Shown here piece after piece: positions 1 through 11,770 of a stretch of 64,000 nucleotides of DNA. The position numbers and the translations under genes are program-made. How positions within the stretch are numbered: the stretch's first letter is position 1; every line of letters begins with the position of its first letter. The notes under the pieces were generated by a model, which ran no database searches, was not told the DNA's origin, and saw nothing but the letters and a program-made list of their open reading frames with translations. The stretch comes from Ashinkailepas kermadecensis (lineage: Eukaryota; Arthropoda; Thecostraca; Neolepadidae): assembly GCA_034440615.1 (NCBI GenBank), contig JAOTOM010004617.1, positions 62,001 to 126,000 of the forward strand, read 5' to 3'.

Positions 1-1912
1 ACGACACGGAGCGAGGTGACACACAACACCACACGACACGGAGCGAGGTGACACACAACACCACACGACACGGAGCGAGGTGACACACAACACCACACGA
101 CACGGAGCGAGGTGACACACAACACCACACGACACGGAGCGAGGTGACACACAACACCACACGACACGGAGCGAGGTGACACACACAACACCACACGACA
201 CGGAGCGAGGTGACACACAACACCACACGACACGGAGCGAGGTGACACACAACGCCACACGACACGGAGCGAGGTGACACACAACACCACACGACACGGA
301 GCGAGGTGACACACAACACCACACGACACGGAGCGAGGTGACACACAACACCACACCACACGGAGCGAGGTGACACACAACACCACACGACACGGAGCGA
401 GGTGACACACAACACCACACGACACGGAGCGAGGTGACACACAACACCACACGACACGGAGCGAGGTGACACACAACACCACACGACACGGAGCGAGGTG
501 ACACACAACACCACACGACACGGAGCGGAGGTGACACACAACACCACACAACGGGCGAGGTGACACACAACACCACACGACACGGAGCGAGGTGACACAC
601 AACACCACACGACACGGAGCGAGGTGACACACAACACCACACGACACGGAGCGAGGTGACACACAACACCACACGACACGGAGCAATGCGACACACAACG
701 CCACACGACACGGAGCGAGGTGACACACAACACCACACGACACGGAGCGAGGTGACACACAACACCACACGACACGGAGCAATGCGACACACAACACCAC
801 ACGACACGGAGCGAGGTGACACACAACACCACACGACACGGAGCGAGGTGACACACAACACCACACGACACGGAGCGAGGTGACACACAACACCACACGA
901 CACGGAGCGAGGTGACACACAACACCACACGACACGGAGCGAGGTGACACACAACACCACACGACACGGAGCGAGGTGACACACAACACCACACGACACG
1001 GAGCGAGGTGACACACAACACCACATCACACGGAGCGAGGTGACACACAACACCACACGACACGGAGCGAGGTGACACACAACACCACACGACACGGAGC
1101 GAGGTGACACACAACACCACATCACACGGAGCGAGGTGACACACAACACCACACGACACAGAGCGAGGTGACACACAACACCACACGACACGGAGCGAGG
1201 TGACACACAACACCACACGACACGGAGCGGAGGTGACACACACGACACCACACGACACGGAGCGAGGTGACACACAACCCCACACGACATGGAGCGAGGT
1301 AACACACAACACCACACGATACGGAGCAATGCAACACACAACACCACACAACACGGAGCGAGGTGACACACAACACCACACAACACGGAGCGAGGTGACA
1401 CACAACACCACACGACACGGAGCGGGGTGACACACAACACCACATCACACGGAGCGAGGTGACACACAACACCACACGACACAGAGCGAGGCGACAAACA
1501 ACACCACACGACACGGAGCAATGCGACACACAACACCACACGACACGGAGCGAGGTGACACACAGCACCACACGACACGGAGCGAGGTGACACACAACAC
1601 CACACCACACGGAGCGAGGTGACACACAACACAACACCACACGGAGCGAGGTGACACACACCACCACACGACACGGAGCGAGGTGACACACAACACCACA
1701 CGACACGGAGCGAGGTGACACACAACACCACACACGATACGGAGCGAGGTGACACACAACACCACACGACACGGAGCGAGGTGACACACAACACCACACA
1801 CGATACGGAGCGAGGTGACACACAACACCACACGACACGGAGCGAGGTGACACACAACACCACACGACACGGAGCGAGGTGACACACAACACCACACACG
1901 ATACGGAGCGAC
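1..1912. repeat. 32-bp minisatellite, about 60 copies
   Basis: Direct reading shows a 32-bp unit (core ACACGGAGCGAGGTGACACA) repeated head to tail from the first base of the window. Variants include GAGCAATGCGACAC replacements, ACGACAC to ATCACAC changes, and a few 1-2 bp indels near 530-550 and 1230-1250. Open frames on both strands here (up to 272 codons on the minus strand) exist only because the unit lacks stops; they are not genes. The left end of the array lies outside the window. Confidence 0.97.
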
Positions 1913-1956
1913 ACCACACTATACGACGAATAGCGGACAATTGCTCCTATATTATC

Positions 1957-2262
1957 CCTGTTGCTGACCTGTCACAGTTGGAGCTGTGTCTGCCGTGGCT
2001 GACCTGTCACAGCTGGACCTGTGTCGGCTGTTGCTGACCTGTCAGAGCTGGAGCTGTATCGGCTGTGGCTGGCCTGTCACAGCTGGAGCTGTATCGGCTG
2101 TGGCTGGCCTGTCAGCTGGAGCAGTGTCTGCCGTGGCTGACCTGTCACAGCTGGACCTGTGTCGGCTGTTGCTGACCTGTCACAGCTGGAGCTGTGTCTG
2201 CCGTGGCTGGCCTGTCACAGCTGGACCTGTGTCTGCCGTGGCTGCCCTGTCACAGAATGCTG
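1957..2262. repeat. 35-bp minisatellite, about 8-9 copies
   Basis: The unit contains CTGACCTGTCACAGCTGGA followed by a CTGTGTCTGCCGTGG or TGTCGGCTGTTG variant. Two sub-variants alternate, which suggests a higher-order dimer. The open frames across it are repeat artefacts. Confidence 0.93.
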
Positions 2263-2523
2263 CCCTTTACTGTCTACATCTCCAAGCACGTCATCTATGT
2301 ATATACAGTGGATGCATGGCTTGATTTCCGTGCCGTTGGTAGCAAGGAGTTCGGCATGCGCCATATAGCTTTCGGAAAAAAGTACACCAAGTGGTGACCT
2401 AATTGACACGTCAATTTGACGGTAAATGTGGTAGCGAGTATCTTTTGTACATGTACATACACATGTACATGTCACATTTCTTCCGGGACATGTCTCCGAC
2501 CCTGAGGACATTTATAGGGACAC

Positions 2524-2526
2524 GTG

Positions 2527-2622
<96 letters not shown>

Positions 2623-2665
2623 TGTGTGTGTGTGTGTATATATGCATATATATATATATATCAAA
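2524..2665. repeat. (AT)n microsatellite with a short (GT)n block
   Basis: About 95 bp of uninterrupted AT dinucleotides is followed by GTGTGTGTGTGTGT at about 2621-2638 and a second short AT block. Compound AT/GT microsatellites of this kind recur at 24.82-24.85, 24.89-25.07 and 37.90-37.98 kb. Confidence 0.97.
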
Positions 2666-3225
2666 GTAGAGTTAAAATCCTACCTTTGAATCGCCCTTTT
2701 GTGTCAGAGTATATTTCTTCATATTCCTATCGTACATTCCTATAGTATATTCTTCGTATTGTTCTTTCTTGTTGTTTCGCAACACTGGGTGCAATACTCT
2801 GTGGAATCTGCTTCAAACATTTGTCAGTGCTTTTTCAGTGGTTAGGATGAAGGATGAGGGATAATACATCACCACCAGGAGCCAATAGACCACCACCAGT
2901 TGAGGGATCCCAATCCCTCGACGGTACGTCGCGTAACGGTGCTGTGCAGGACATCAGCCCAACCTGAAAACAGCGTCGCTGATTGTGTCTGCTTATAGCC
3001 TTGAGAACACGAGTTCAGGCTATCATCTTGAATTACTAACCGGTTTCTCGGTACGCGTGCGTGTAAACGTGTGCTGTGAAAAATTAAGCTTTCATCACAT
3101 TGTTATAGCTTAAGGTCGTAGTCAAAGTCGTCTGTCCTGTTAATGTAGTTACGAAATGGACTCCTGAGCTGCCTGAAACTCGCCAACTTTATTCCCGGTG
3201 GTCCTGACCCACAACCCCCCGTGGT
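2666..3225. other. Non-repetitive stretch, no gene recognised
   Basis: Mixed-composition sequence with no long open frame, no recognisable protein similarity and no obvious repeat. It separates the AT microsatellite from the 38-bp array. Confidence 0.5.
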
Positions 3226-3735
3226 TTCCACCTATGCCGCACTGGAGGAGGTAAGTATGGCCTGGCCACCTATGCCCCACTGGAGGAGGTAGGTATGACC
3301 TGTCCACCTGTGCCGAACTGGAGGAGGTAAGTATAGTCTGTCCACCTACGTCGCACAGGAGGAGATAAGTATAGCCTGTCCACCTGTTCCCCACTGGAGG
3401 AGGTAGGTATGACCATACAAAAGGCCTGTCCACCTAAGCCCCACTGCAGGATGTAAGTAAGGCCTGTTCACCTATACCCCACTGGAGGAGGTAAGTATGG
3501 CCATGCAACAGGAGTTAAGTATGACCATCCAAAGGGAGGTAAGTATGACCATCCAAAAGGGGTAAGTATAGCCATTCAGGAGGAGATAAGTATGGCCTGA
3601 CCACCTATATTCCACTGGAGGAGGTAAGTATGGCCTGTCCACCTGTGCCCCACTGGAGGAGGTAAGTATGGCCTGTCCACCTGTGTAGGACCATCCAGAA
3701 GGAGGTAAGTATTGCCATCCAGGAGGAGGAAAGTG
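3226..3735. repeat. ~38-bp degenerate minisatellite carrying 5' splice-site-like cores
   Basis: The unit reads roughly CACCTATGCCCCACTGGAGG then AGGTAAGTATGGCCTGTC. Late copies are shortened to 22-26 bp (CCATCCAAAGGGAGGTAAGT type). The sequence AGGTAAGTAT, complementary to the U1 snRNA 5' end, is exact with GT at about 3251, 3327, 3491, 3539, 3624, 3662 and 3705, and several other copies differ by one base. No exon is recognisable next to it. Confidence 0.9.
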
Positions 3736-5384
3736 TCGCTATCCAGGAGGCGCTGAAAAAAGCGAAGAGAGCGAAAAAGACCGCCTGTGTAAGCCACTTG
3801 CAATCAGGTACTGGCCTATTTCTGTGGCTGAAGCGAGCGAGGTAGCCATGGTAATATAGATAATACACATTGTCGTAATCAGCTCTGATCCTGACTCATA
3901 GCGTGCTGCTGAAGCTTTCGATTCTGATTGTATTGGAGAGATGACGTGGGAAGAGCCGTACATGGATTGGTGGTATCGAAACATTGGGCTATCAGAATGC
4001 TATCAACGGCATGTCACGACGGCGCTGCCTCGCCTGTAGCAGCGTCTTCGACGAGGCGAGGCAGAAATTGGACGAAGTTGAAACGTGAACATGCGCCGCG
4101 AGATGCGTCAGCTTTCTCGTCCTGTCGAAGCCCCGGTGTTTCCCCCCCCAATTTTTCTTCCCCTCTCCTTTCTCCCCCTCTCAAACCCCCGGTGTGTCCC
4201 CACCCATTTTTTCCTTCCCCTCCTTTTCCTCCTCCCCCCCAACCCCCCCCTGTTCCCCCCCCTCCCCCCTCCTTCCCCCCCCTTCCTTCCCCTACCAAAC
4301 CCCCGATTCGAAGCCCCGGTGTGTCTCGGCCCATATCGCAACCGTCTCCCAGGAGTTTTCGGTCGTTTCGTCGCCGGTTCCGCGCGGAGACAATGAAGAG
4401 CACCGAGGCTCACAGTGTGTTATCGCCTGAATTAAGTCTCTCGAACTTAGTTTTAGGCGAGAGGGGATACACGAGTGATGCTGTGAAGAACGATGTGAAG
4501 TGATGTCTGCACGGAACGCCGGTATGTTGATGTTAGCTCAACAAAAAGGCGAGAAGCAAGCTGTTCCTCTGCCACTTCCTCTACTCCTCCTGGCTCCTGT
4601 TGTTTCCACCCTTGCACTGCACGGAAGTCCGCCGTTTGTTGTTCTCTGGACATTTCCTCAGTTTTCGTCTTCTTTTTCTTCCCCGTTTCCACTTCATCCA
4701 GTGATAAGACACGGCCTCCCTATGCAGCACTCTGCAGTGTTTTGTTTAGCATTTTAACTGCAGGAGTACTGCAAGCTCTTATAGTGAACCCTCTGCCCCC
4801 CACCCCCTATCCCTCCCCCTCAAGGTGTGTATGTCCCCATGCAGATGTGACGTGCTTCTGGCGGAAAAAAGCGCCGAATTGCATCGAAAGGCAGTGAGTG
4901 CAAAAGGCGCCCATCCAGGGAGAATCGATTACACCTCTCCTCCACCTTGAGAAGTTGTATCAATGAGCGGCGCTCCTCCCAGGAGATCGCGCGTCTCCGG
5001 ACAAGAGGACCCCCATATCACCCGCCAAAAGAAAACCCTGCATCCGCCCCTGTCTCCACCGCGTTCCTGCTGCGTCCAACACACCGAGTGCTGGTTTGCT
5101 TCCACAACAGTCCACGTCAAGCGAACAGGTCTACCGTTGAGACACTCCCAGGAGACGCCTGCAAGCCAGCTGGCTGCTCAGCCCAGAGGTGCTGACACGA
5201 GGCGCCGCCACCCCACCGCCACCACTCGCCCGCCAGCCATGCTGTGCTGCCAGATTCGTCTGGCCGAGTTGCCAGGTGGATCGATGACGCTGTCGTCGGT
5301 TGCCAGGCGGGTCTGCGGGTTGCCAGGCGGGTCTGCGGACGCCCGGAGGCGCATTCTGCAGCGAGGCGCAACTGTTCGGCGGCG
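3736..5384. other. No gene recognised; contains a C-rich tract at about 4135-4315
   Basis: Unique-looking sequence with a strongly strand-biased pyrimidine tract (runs of C with CCGGTGTGTCCCC/CCATTTTTTCC modules, about three degenerate copies, each flanked by AAACCCCCGGTGTG- or GAAGCCCCGGTGTG-like sequence). Open frames such as 3928-4503 (+) are proline-rich products of this tract. I recognise no domain. An upstream ELOVL exon with the HxxHH box was looked for here by eye and not found. Confidence 0.5.
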
Positions 5385-5803
5385 GGAACCGCTAGGCATC
5401 TCGGGTACGGCGGGAACCGCTAGGCATCTTGGGTACGGCGGGAGCGCTCGGCATCTCGTGCACCCCGGGAACCGCTCGGCATCTCGGGCACCCCGGGAAC
5501 CGCTCGGCATCTCGGGCACGGCGGGAGCCGCTTGGCACCTCGGGCACGGCGGGGACCGCTAGGCATCTCGGGCACGGCGGGAGCCGCTCGGCATCTCGGG
5601 CAGGCGACCGCTCGGGCACGGCGGGCTCGGGCACGGCGGGGACCGCTCGGCATCTCGGGCACGGCGGGAGCCGCTCGGCATCTCGGGCACGGCGGGAACC
5701 GCTCGGCATCTCGGGCACGGCGGGGACCGCTCGGCATCTCGGGCACGGCGGGAGCCGCTCGGCATCTCGGGCACGGCGGGAACCGCTCGGCATCTCCGGC
5801 ACG
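5385..5803. repeat. 28-bp GC-rich minisatellite, about 15 copies
   Basis: The unit is GGGCACGGCGGGAACCGCTC followed by GGCATCTC, with variants GGGTACGG, GAGCCGCT and CACCCCGG. One compressed region lies at about 5600-5640. Because 28 is not a multiple of 3 and the unit lacks stops, all forward frames stay open; these frames are artefacts. Confidence 0.95.
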
Positions 5804-5951
5804 GATGCAGCAGTCGGACACCATATTGGTGGAGGAAACGAGCGCCCACTCCATGGAGGAAACGAGCGCTGCCAATTTCGTTGGCGGGCTCACCCCACAG
5901 TGTTTCATGTTAGGACAGCAAGCAGTCGGTGGGGCCATAGCAAAGATGCTG

Positions 5952-6009
5952 GGACCGGACCCAACCAAATGCATTATATTCCTATAATGCATTTGGTGGG
6001 GCCCGGTCC
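5952..6009. repeat. Near-perfect 27-bp palindrome (hairpin)
   Basis: Arms 5952-5978 and 5983-6009 are reverse complements with two mismatches around a 4-nt loop TTCC. The inner arm is CCAAATGCATTATA. The compact hairpin with a GC-rich outer end resembles the terminus of a fold-back or MITE-type element, but no second end or target duplication was identified. Confidence 0.85.
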
Positions 6010-6129
6010 TCCTCCCCCTCCCCCCCGCTCTACCCTTTCGGGGCCGAGTGGCAGCAGAACGAGCGGCTCATTGCAGCCAGGGACGAGGCCTCGTCCCTCG
6101 TCCCTACTTCCAGCGGCATACCTGGCGAA

Positions 6130-6535
6130 AGGAACACGGGCCCCGTGTGGGAGCACATGGCACACATGCAACATGTGGGAGGAGGGAACACGGGCCACAT
6201 GTGGGAACACAAGGAACACGGATCCCATGTGGGAACACATGTAATCCAGGCACATATGGGAACGCAGGCCACATGTGGGAAAACAGGGAACACGGACTGC
6301 ATGTGGGAACACAGGGAACACGGGCCACTTTTGGGAAACACAAAGAACACAGGCCACATGTGGGAGCACAGGGAGCACAGGCCATATATGGGAACACAGG
6401 CAACACAGGCCCATGTGAGAGCACAGGGAACACGGTTCCGTGTGGGAATGCAAGCCCAGTGCGGGAGCACAGCGAACACAGGCCACATATGGGAACACAT
6501 GGAACACAGCTCCATGTGGGAACACAGGCCCCATG
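6130..6535. repeat. Irregular minisatellite of ~29-bp GTGGGAACACAGG units
   Basis: Repeated words ACATGTGGGAACACAGGGAA and ACACGGGCCACATGTGGGA recur with variable spacing (about 24-34 bp). The unit is stop-poor, giving several overlapping spurious open frames on both strands. Confidence 0.85.
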
Positions 6536-6539
6536 TGCT

Positions 6540-8448
6540 GTGTGAGCTTGTGGCCGCGAGGCAGCCAACATTTGCTGCTATCCATTACGTATTCTGACAT
6601 ACACACGCCGCCCTTGACATACTATGCGTTGAAGATCGCTGAAGAAGTTCGCGAGCCAGGGCGCCTCAAACGACGGCCCTCTGGTGCAGAAATGTAAATG
6701 CAAGTTATGCTCACGAAATCCAAGTTATGCTCACGAAATTAGTGTGCAGGTCGCTATGAATGGCGTTTGGGATTTCCCACCCGTTTAGCATGCCGTGCAG
6801 ATTGTATGGTCCGCAGGAGGAGCCCTGCACATAGGTGCACAATGCAGTCTTGCAGATGTTGCAGATGCAACATTAGCTTTCCTGAGGGGCGGATCTGGCA
6901 ACAGGGGCGGATCTGGCAGCCTGGCTTAGAAATCGGACAATTTAGAGGAAAAACAATCGTCTGATTTTGAGAAAAAATTCATCATATTTGAACAGCTGAT
7001 ATTCGTCGGATCTGTTTCAGACAGATGCCCATAACTCATCTCATAACATGCTCTTATATTTCGAGAACACGCCATTGTAGCGCATCATTTTCGCATAATT
7101 CTTCCTCATGAGAGGGGGGGAGGCGGAGGCGTTCCTCATCGATACAACACAAACTTTCTCCAACGTTGCCATGCTTATTCCAGTATGTGGCACCAGCTGT
7201 TCATTTTCGTTTGGCAGCCACAGCCCGCATCATCGGGCACCAACTTCACTTCACGCAACAGCCCAGCTATTGACCCTGCCGCTTCTGCGCTGCTGTATTG
7301 CTTACGCGGATGGTGGCAGGTGGCGCCACTCGACCGGGAAATAGCCAAGCCGAGACGCCAGGAGAGAAAGTCTTGTGGCCGCAACAAGGGGGTGGGGCTT
7401 CCAGCACACCAAGGGAGATGAGACAATTGGTGGCATCACGGGACGGAGGCGAGACCCGTAGCATCAGGAGACTAAATGAGGGGAAATGAGGGAAAAGGAG
7501 AGAGACTCGGTCACGTCAGGGGAGAGCTCGAGACGATGATGTGGACACTGGCGGATCTAGCCCACCGGTTTGGAGAAGGAAACTTTCGGTTTTCGGCGTC
7601 AGACGTCAGACGTCTGAGGTAGCCATCCCATCCTGACTGTAGAGTTCTCCCCCCCCCCCCCCCCAACTGAATCGCCGTCAGGTGGCGGCGCCTCCGCCTT
7701 CCTGAATTATGCATGACGTAGAGTCCGAGATGACCTCTGACAATGCTGTAGTGATGGCAGTTTTCCACCATGAATGTCTCGCTTTGGCTGCCGTATCGTG
7801 GCAACGTGTGGCAGGTCAGCGGGGCGTGGAAGGTCAGCGGAGCGTGGAAGGTCAGCGGAGAAGGTCAGCCAGCCGACTGCAGGCCAGCTGGCCGGCAGTG
7901 CAGCCAACGTACAGCAGACCAGTAGAGTGCGGAGAAGGTTAGCCAGGGCGCGTCAGAAGAAGGAATGTTAGACTGGTTGCGTGCCCTCTGAGTACAAAAG
8001 TCGCCCACCCAGGGGAATCTAGCCCCCCCCCCCCCCCACTCGTTTGCTTCAGTCAGTGGCACGCCTGCGAGGAAATGGCCCCCCTGAAAATCCAACAACC
8101 CACCTTTCCTGTCGCTTCTACGCCTGTGTTTAGTAGCTTTAGCTTAGTAGTTTAGTAGTAGTAGTAGTTCACGAAAAGCAGTAGCAGAGTCGAAATGCCC
8201 GTGGGAGAGTGCTGCGCGATGATGTCCCGAACGAGGCACAGTCGCAGACAAAGTCTGCGTGCACTTCGACACTGCTGGTGTTCTTCATGTGCTCACGTAA
8301 GTGGTACTGACGCTCCGGTGAGAGCGAGGTGAAACTCCGGAAGCGTGGCCGCAACAACCGGCCGGCAGTCGGCTGTGGAGTGGACAGAGAAACTGCGCCG
8401 CGTTTGCATCACTACTGCGCCCGGCCACCGGCCTGTCACCCCGCAACA
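6540..8448. other. No gene recognised; small internal duplications only
   Basis: Contains a 21-bp tandem duplication at about 6701-6738 (AAGTTATGCTCACGAAAT twice), a short duplication GGGGCGGATCTGGCA near 6890-6920, a GGTCAGCGGAGCGTGGAA duplication at about 7815-7862, poly-C runs at about 7650 and 8025, and a GTA trinucleotide run near 8145-8165. No protein family or RNA gene was recognised in the open frames. Confidence 0.5.
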
Positions 8449-8678
8449 GCTGACGTCACGTCGACGTCACGTCACAACAGCTGACGTCGGTCGACGTGAC
8501 GTCACAACATCTGACGTCGGTCTATGTGACATCACAACAGCTGACGTCAGTCTACGTGACTTCACAACAGCTGACGTCGGTCGACGTGACTTCACAACAG
8601 CTGACGTCAGTCGAAGTGACGTCACAACAGCTGACGTCGGTCGACGTGACGTCACAACAGCTGACATCAGCTGTTCGA
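8449..8678. repeat. 30-bp minisatellite built on CRE-type TGACGTCA palindromes
   Basis: Seven to eight copies of a 30-bp unit whose core is GTGACGTCACAACAGCTGAC. Exact TGACGTCA octamers occur at 8451-8458, 8497-8504, 8542-8549, 8602-8609, 8617-8624 and 8647-8654, and most copies also carry a CAGCTG E-box. TGACGTCA is the established CREB/ATF binding palindrome. Regulatory function here is not shown. Confidence 0.92.
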
Positions 8679-8734
8679 CGCGATGCTGACGCGACGGCTG
8701 TTCCTCACACTCCTCTCTGGGATCCCTCCGCATG

Positions 8735-8935
8735 CCCTTCCCCAGGACGGATTCCCCCCCCAGACACCTTCTCGAGAACACTCAACAGATCCCTCCCCAG
8801 GATAAATCCAGAAATCCCAGACACCTTCCCGAGAACACCCCAGATTTCGTTACAGGATACATCAATTTGATCCTCTCCAGGATACATCCACAGCCTCCGC
8901 CAGACACCTCTCCTGGAACACTCCACAGACCTCAC
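8735..8935. repeat. ~55-60-bp degenerate repeat, about 3-4 copies
   Basis: Recurrent words CAGACACCTTCTCGAGAACA, CCCAGGATAAATCCA and CAGACACCTTCCCGAGAACA recur with indels. This block bridges the CRE-like array and the following ACCACCCAT array. Confidence 0.6.
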
Positions 8936-9612
8936 ATACCACCGATACCACACATAGCACTCATACCACCCAAACAACTCATACCATCTAGACTACATAT
9001 ATCACACATACCAACCATACCATCCATACCACCCATACCACTCATACTACTCATATCACCCATACCAACAATACCACCCATACCACCCTACCACCCATAG
9101 CAATCATGCCACCCATACCACCCATACCACCCATACCCCCTACCACCCATAGCACTCATGCCACCCATACCACATATACCACCCATACCACCCACACCAC
9201 CCACGCCACCCACGCCACCAACACCACCCACGCCACCCATACCACCCACACCACCCACACCACCCATACCACCCATACCACCCATACCGCCCATACCACA
9301 CATACCACACATACCACCCATATCACCCATACCACCCATACCACCCATACCACCCACACCACCAATACCACCCATACCACCCACACCACCCACGCCACCC
9401 ATACGACCCACACCACCCACACCACCCATACCACCCATACCACCGATATCACCCATACCACCCATACCACACATACCACCAATATCACCCATACCACCCA
9501 TACCACCCATATCACCCATACCACCCATACCACCCATATCACCAATACCCCCTACCACCCATACCACCTATACCACCCATACCATCCATACCACCCATGC
9601 CACCCACATTCC
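8936..9612. repeat. (ATACCACCC)n 9-bp array
   Basis: Nonamer ATACCACCC and its one-base variants (ACACCACCC, ACGCCACCC, ATATCACCC) repeated about 75 times. Since 9 is a multiple of 3, each frame encodes a periodic tripeptide. The open frames are artefacts. Confidence 0.95.
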
Positions 9613-10010
9613 GGTACCACTAATGCCTTCCACACCATCGATACCACCAGTACCACCCACGACATCCACTCTGCGATATTCCGATACCTCCTATATCTCT
9701 CATGTTTCCCACACCATCTATACGGCCATGGAAAACCATGACAATCTCACCACACATCACACCCCCACCATCAGCACAAACCATGATAATCACACCACAA
9801 CTATCACACCCATGCCACGCCCATATCCATATCATTCCTGAAAATAATACGAAATAAATCGACACTCACGCTCACACCACACCCATACCACTGATGTTAT
9901 CATGCACGGGTAGGTAATGGCATTGACAACGCACAGAGCGACCATGCCAGCTTTGGGGACCAAATTAAGATGAGTAATGCGTTGTTAAGCAAATATGTTG
10001 TTTGTTGTTT

Positions 10011-10102
10011 GTTGATTGGGTGGTTCTCGACGCACTTTATGCACGATCACGGCTAATGGCGCCGCCCACAGTGTTTCGCCGGTGGGCCGCGGGGTTGGGA
10101 AA
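10011..10102 (-). mobile_element. Fragment of tRNA-headed SINE family B (body core)
   Basis: Read on the minus strand, this matches the segment at about 36193-36285 (+): TTTCCCAATCCCGCGGCCCA, then ACCGGCGAAACAGTGTGGGC, then GCCATTAGCCGTGAT, then the CACCCAAT end. The two copies differ at several positions but are collinear over about 90 bp. The tRNA-like head of the family is absent here (truncated), and a CAACAAACAA-type tail lies at the low-coordinate end (about 9990-10010). Confidence 0.8.
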
Positions 10103-10384
10103 CGTAAGTAAAACTGTTGCATTGTTGGTCTGCGTCTGGATATTTTTGCACTCAAAAATGATGTTTCTTAAATTGTGATGAGCCGCATCGTAGTGGCGTT
10201 ATCGTAAATTCCACAACGCGCGTGGCGTTTGTATTTGTTTGTTGCAAATGTAACATGTAACATGTTCATCAGGTCGCCCCACACCCGAACCCAATGTCAC
10301 TTGTCGACACGGGAAAACACCTGAGTTGTCAACTTCAGCAAACAAACGGAAGTAGCACTGTGCGCGCCTTTCCTGCCATCCAGC

Positions 10385-10760
10385 TACTGACGTCTCCCAT
10401 ATTGTCCCATTATGCTCCATGTTGTCCCATTGTGTCACATGGTCTCCCATGTTACCCCATGTCGTCGCCATGTTGTCCCATGATGTCCCATGGTGTCCCA
10501 GATTGCCCCATGGTGTCCCATGTTTCCCCATGGTGTCCCATGTTTCCCCATGTTGTCCCATGTTGTACTCTTGTGTTCCATGCTACCTCATGTCGTCGCC
10601 ATGTTGTCTCATGATGCCACATGGTGTCTCAGGTTTCCCCATGGTATCTCATGTTTCCCCATGGTATCCCAGGTTTCCCTGTGGTGTCACGTGGCGTCTC
10701 ATGGTATCATGATATCATGGTATCATGGTATCATGGTATCATGGTATCATGGTATCATGC
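10385..10760. repeat. Short-unit minisatellite (CCCATGGTGTC / ATCATGGT)
   Basis: Imperfect 10-15-bp repeats of TGTCCCATGTTGTCCCATG type to about 10690, then a clean ATCATGGT run (about 10700-10757). Forward frames give Cys/Pro/His-rich periodic peptides that are artefacts. Confidence 0.88.
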
Positions 10761-10830
10761 TACCGACCTCGCCTTGGTGTCGGGATCACTGACCTCTCGC
10801 CTGGTGCGTAGCTACTCTCTCCAATGATGT

Positions 10831-11760
10831 CAGGCCACGGACCGCTCTCCTGATATCAGGTCACTGACCGCTCTCCTGATGTCAGACCACTGACCGCTTT
10901 CCTGATGTCGGGCCACTGACCGGTCTCCTGATGGCAGGCCACTGACCGCTCTCCTGATGTCAGGTCAACATTTCCCATGGAGTCAAGTTACTGACGTCTC
11001 GTGTTGTCAAACCATTGACTTCTGCTCTGATGTCACTGATCCGTTCCCTGTTGCTGGGTCGGTGACCTCTCCGATGGTATCATCTGACTGACCTGTGCCC
11101 TCGTGTCATATCACTGACCTCTACCCTGACGTCGGACCATGAATCTTTCTCCTGTTGTCAGACGAATGACCTCTTCTCTGGTGTGCCATTCACCCTCCCC
11201 TGATGTCAAGTCACTGACCTTTCCTCTGGTATAAGGCCACTGGCCTATGCCCTAGTACCAAAGTCAATGACCTCTCTGCTGGTGCAGAACTGACCTTTTC
11301 CATGGTATCGGATCACTTCCCTCTCCTATGGTATCGGATCACTTCCCTCTCCCATGGTATCGGATCACTTCCCTCTCCCATGGTATCGGATCACTTCCCT
11401 CTCCCATGGTATCGGATCACTAGCCTCTTCCGTGGTGTGCAATTGACGTCTTATTGTGTCAGGTCACTGACCTTTGCCCCGGTGTCCGGTCTCTGACCTC
11501 TCGGTGCCCCCAGTGTCAGGTCTCTGACCTTTATCCCGGTGTCAGATCATCGACCTTTAGCCCGGTGTCAGGTATCTTACCTCTCTGTGTCAGGTCACTG
11601 ACCTTTGACCCGGTGTCAGGTATCTGACCTTTACCCAGGTGTCAGGTATCTGACCTCACGGTGTCAGTTCACTGACCTTTTCCCCTGTGTCAGGTCTCTG
11701 ACCTTTACCCCGGTGTCAGGTATCTGACCTCTCGGTGTCAGGTGTCTGACCTCTCTGTGT
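10831..11760. repeat. 26-bp minisatellite carrying palindromic AGGTCA/TGACCT motifs, ending at an ELOVL exon
   Basis: About 35 copies of a 26-bp unit, TCAGGTCACTGACCTTTGCC followed by CCGGTG, with sub-families (GTATCGGATCACTTCCCTCT type at about 11305-11425). The unit centre is an inverted AGGTCA repeat with a 1-bp spacer. The exact palindrome AGGTCACTGACCT occurs at 11461-11473 and 11592-11604; AGTTCACTGACCT is at 11666-11678; many copies differ by one base. This form fits the published ecdysone-response-element consensus RG(G/T)TCANTGA(C/A)CY. The array stops about 10 bp before the splice acceptor at 11769-11770. Confidence 0.92.
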
Positions 11761-11770
11761 CGTGTTACAG

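Noticed and set aside
1122..1940. 272-codon minus-strand Cys/Val/Ser-rich open frame
   Set aside because: Product of the stop-free 32-bp minisatellite; no domain, periodic peptide only.
9088..9567. Gly/Met-rich minus-strand frame resembling a structural (silk- or cuticle-like) protein
   Set aside because: Exact translation of the 9-bp ATACCACCC array with no signal peptide or flanking exon.
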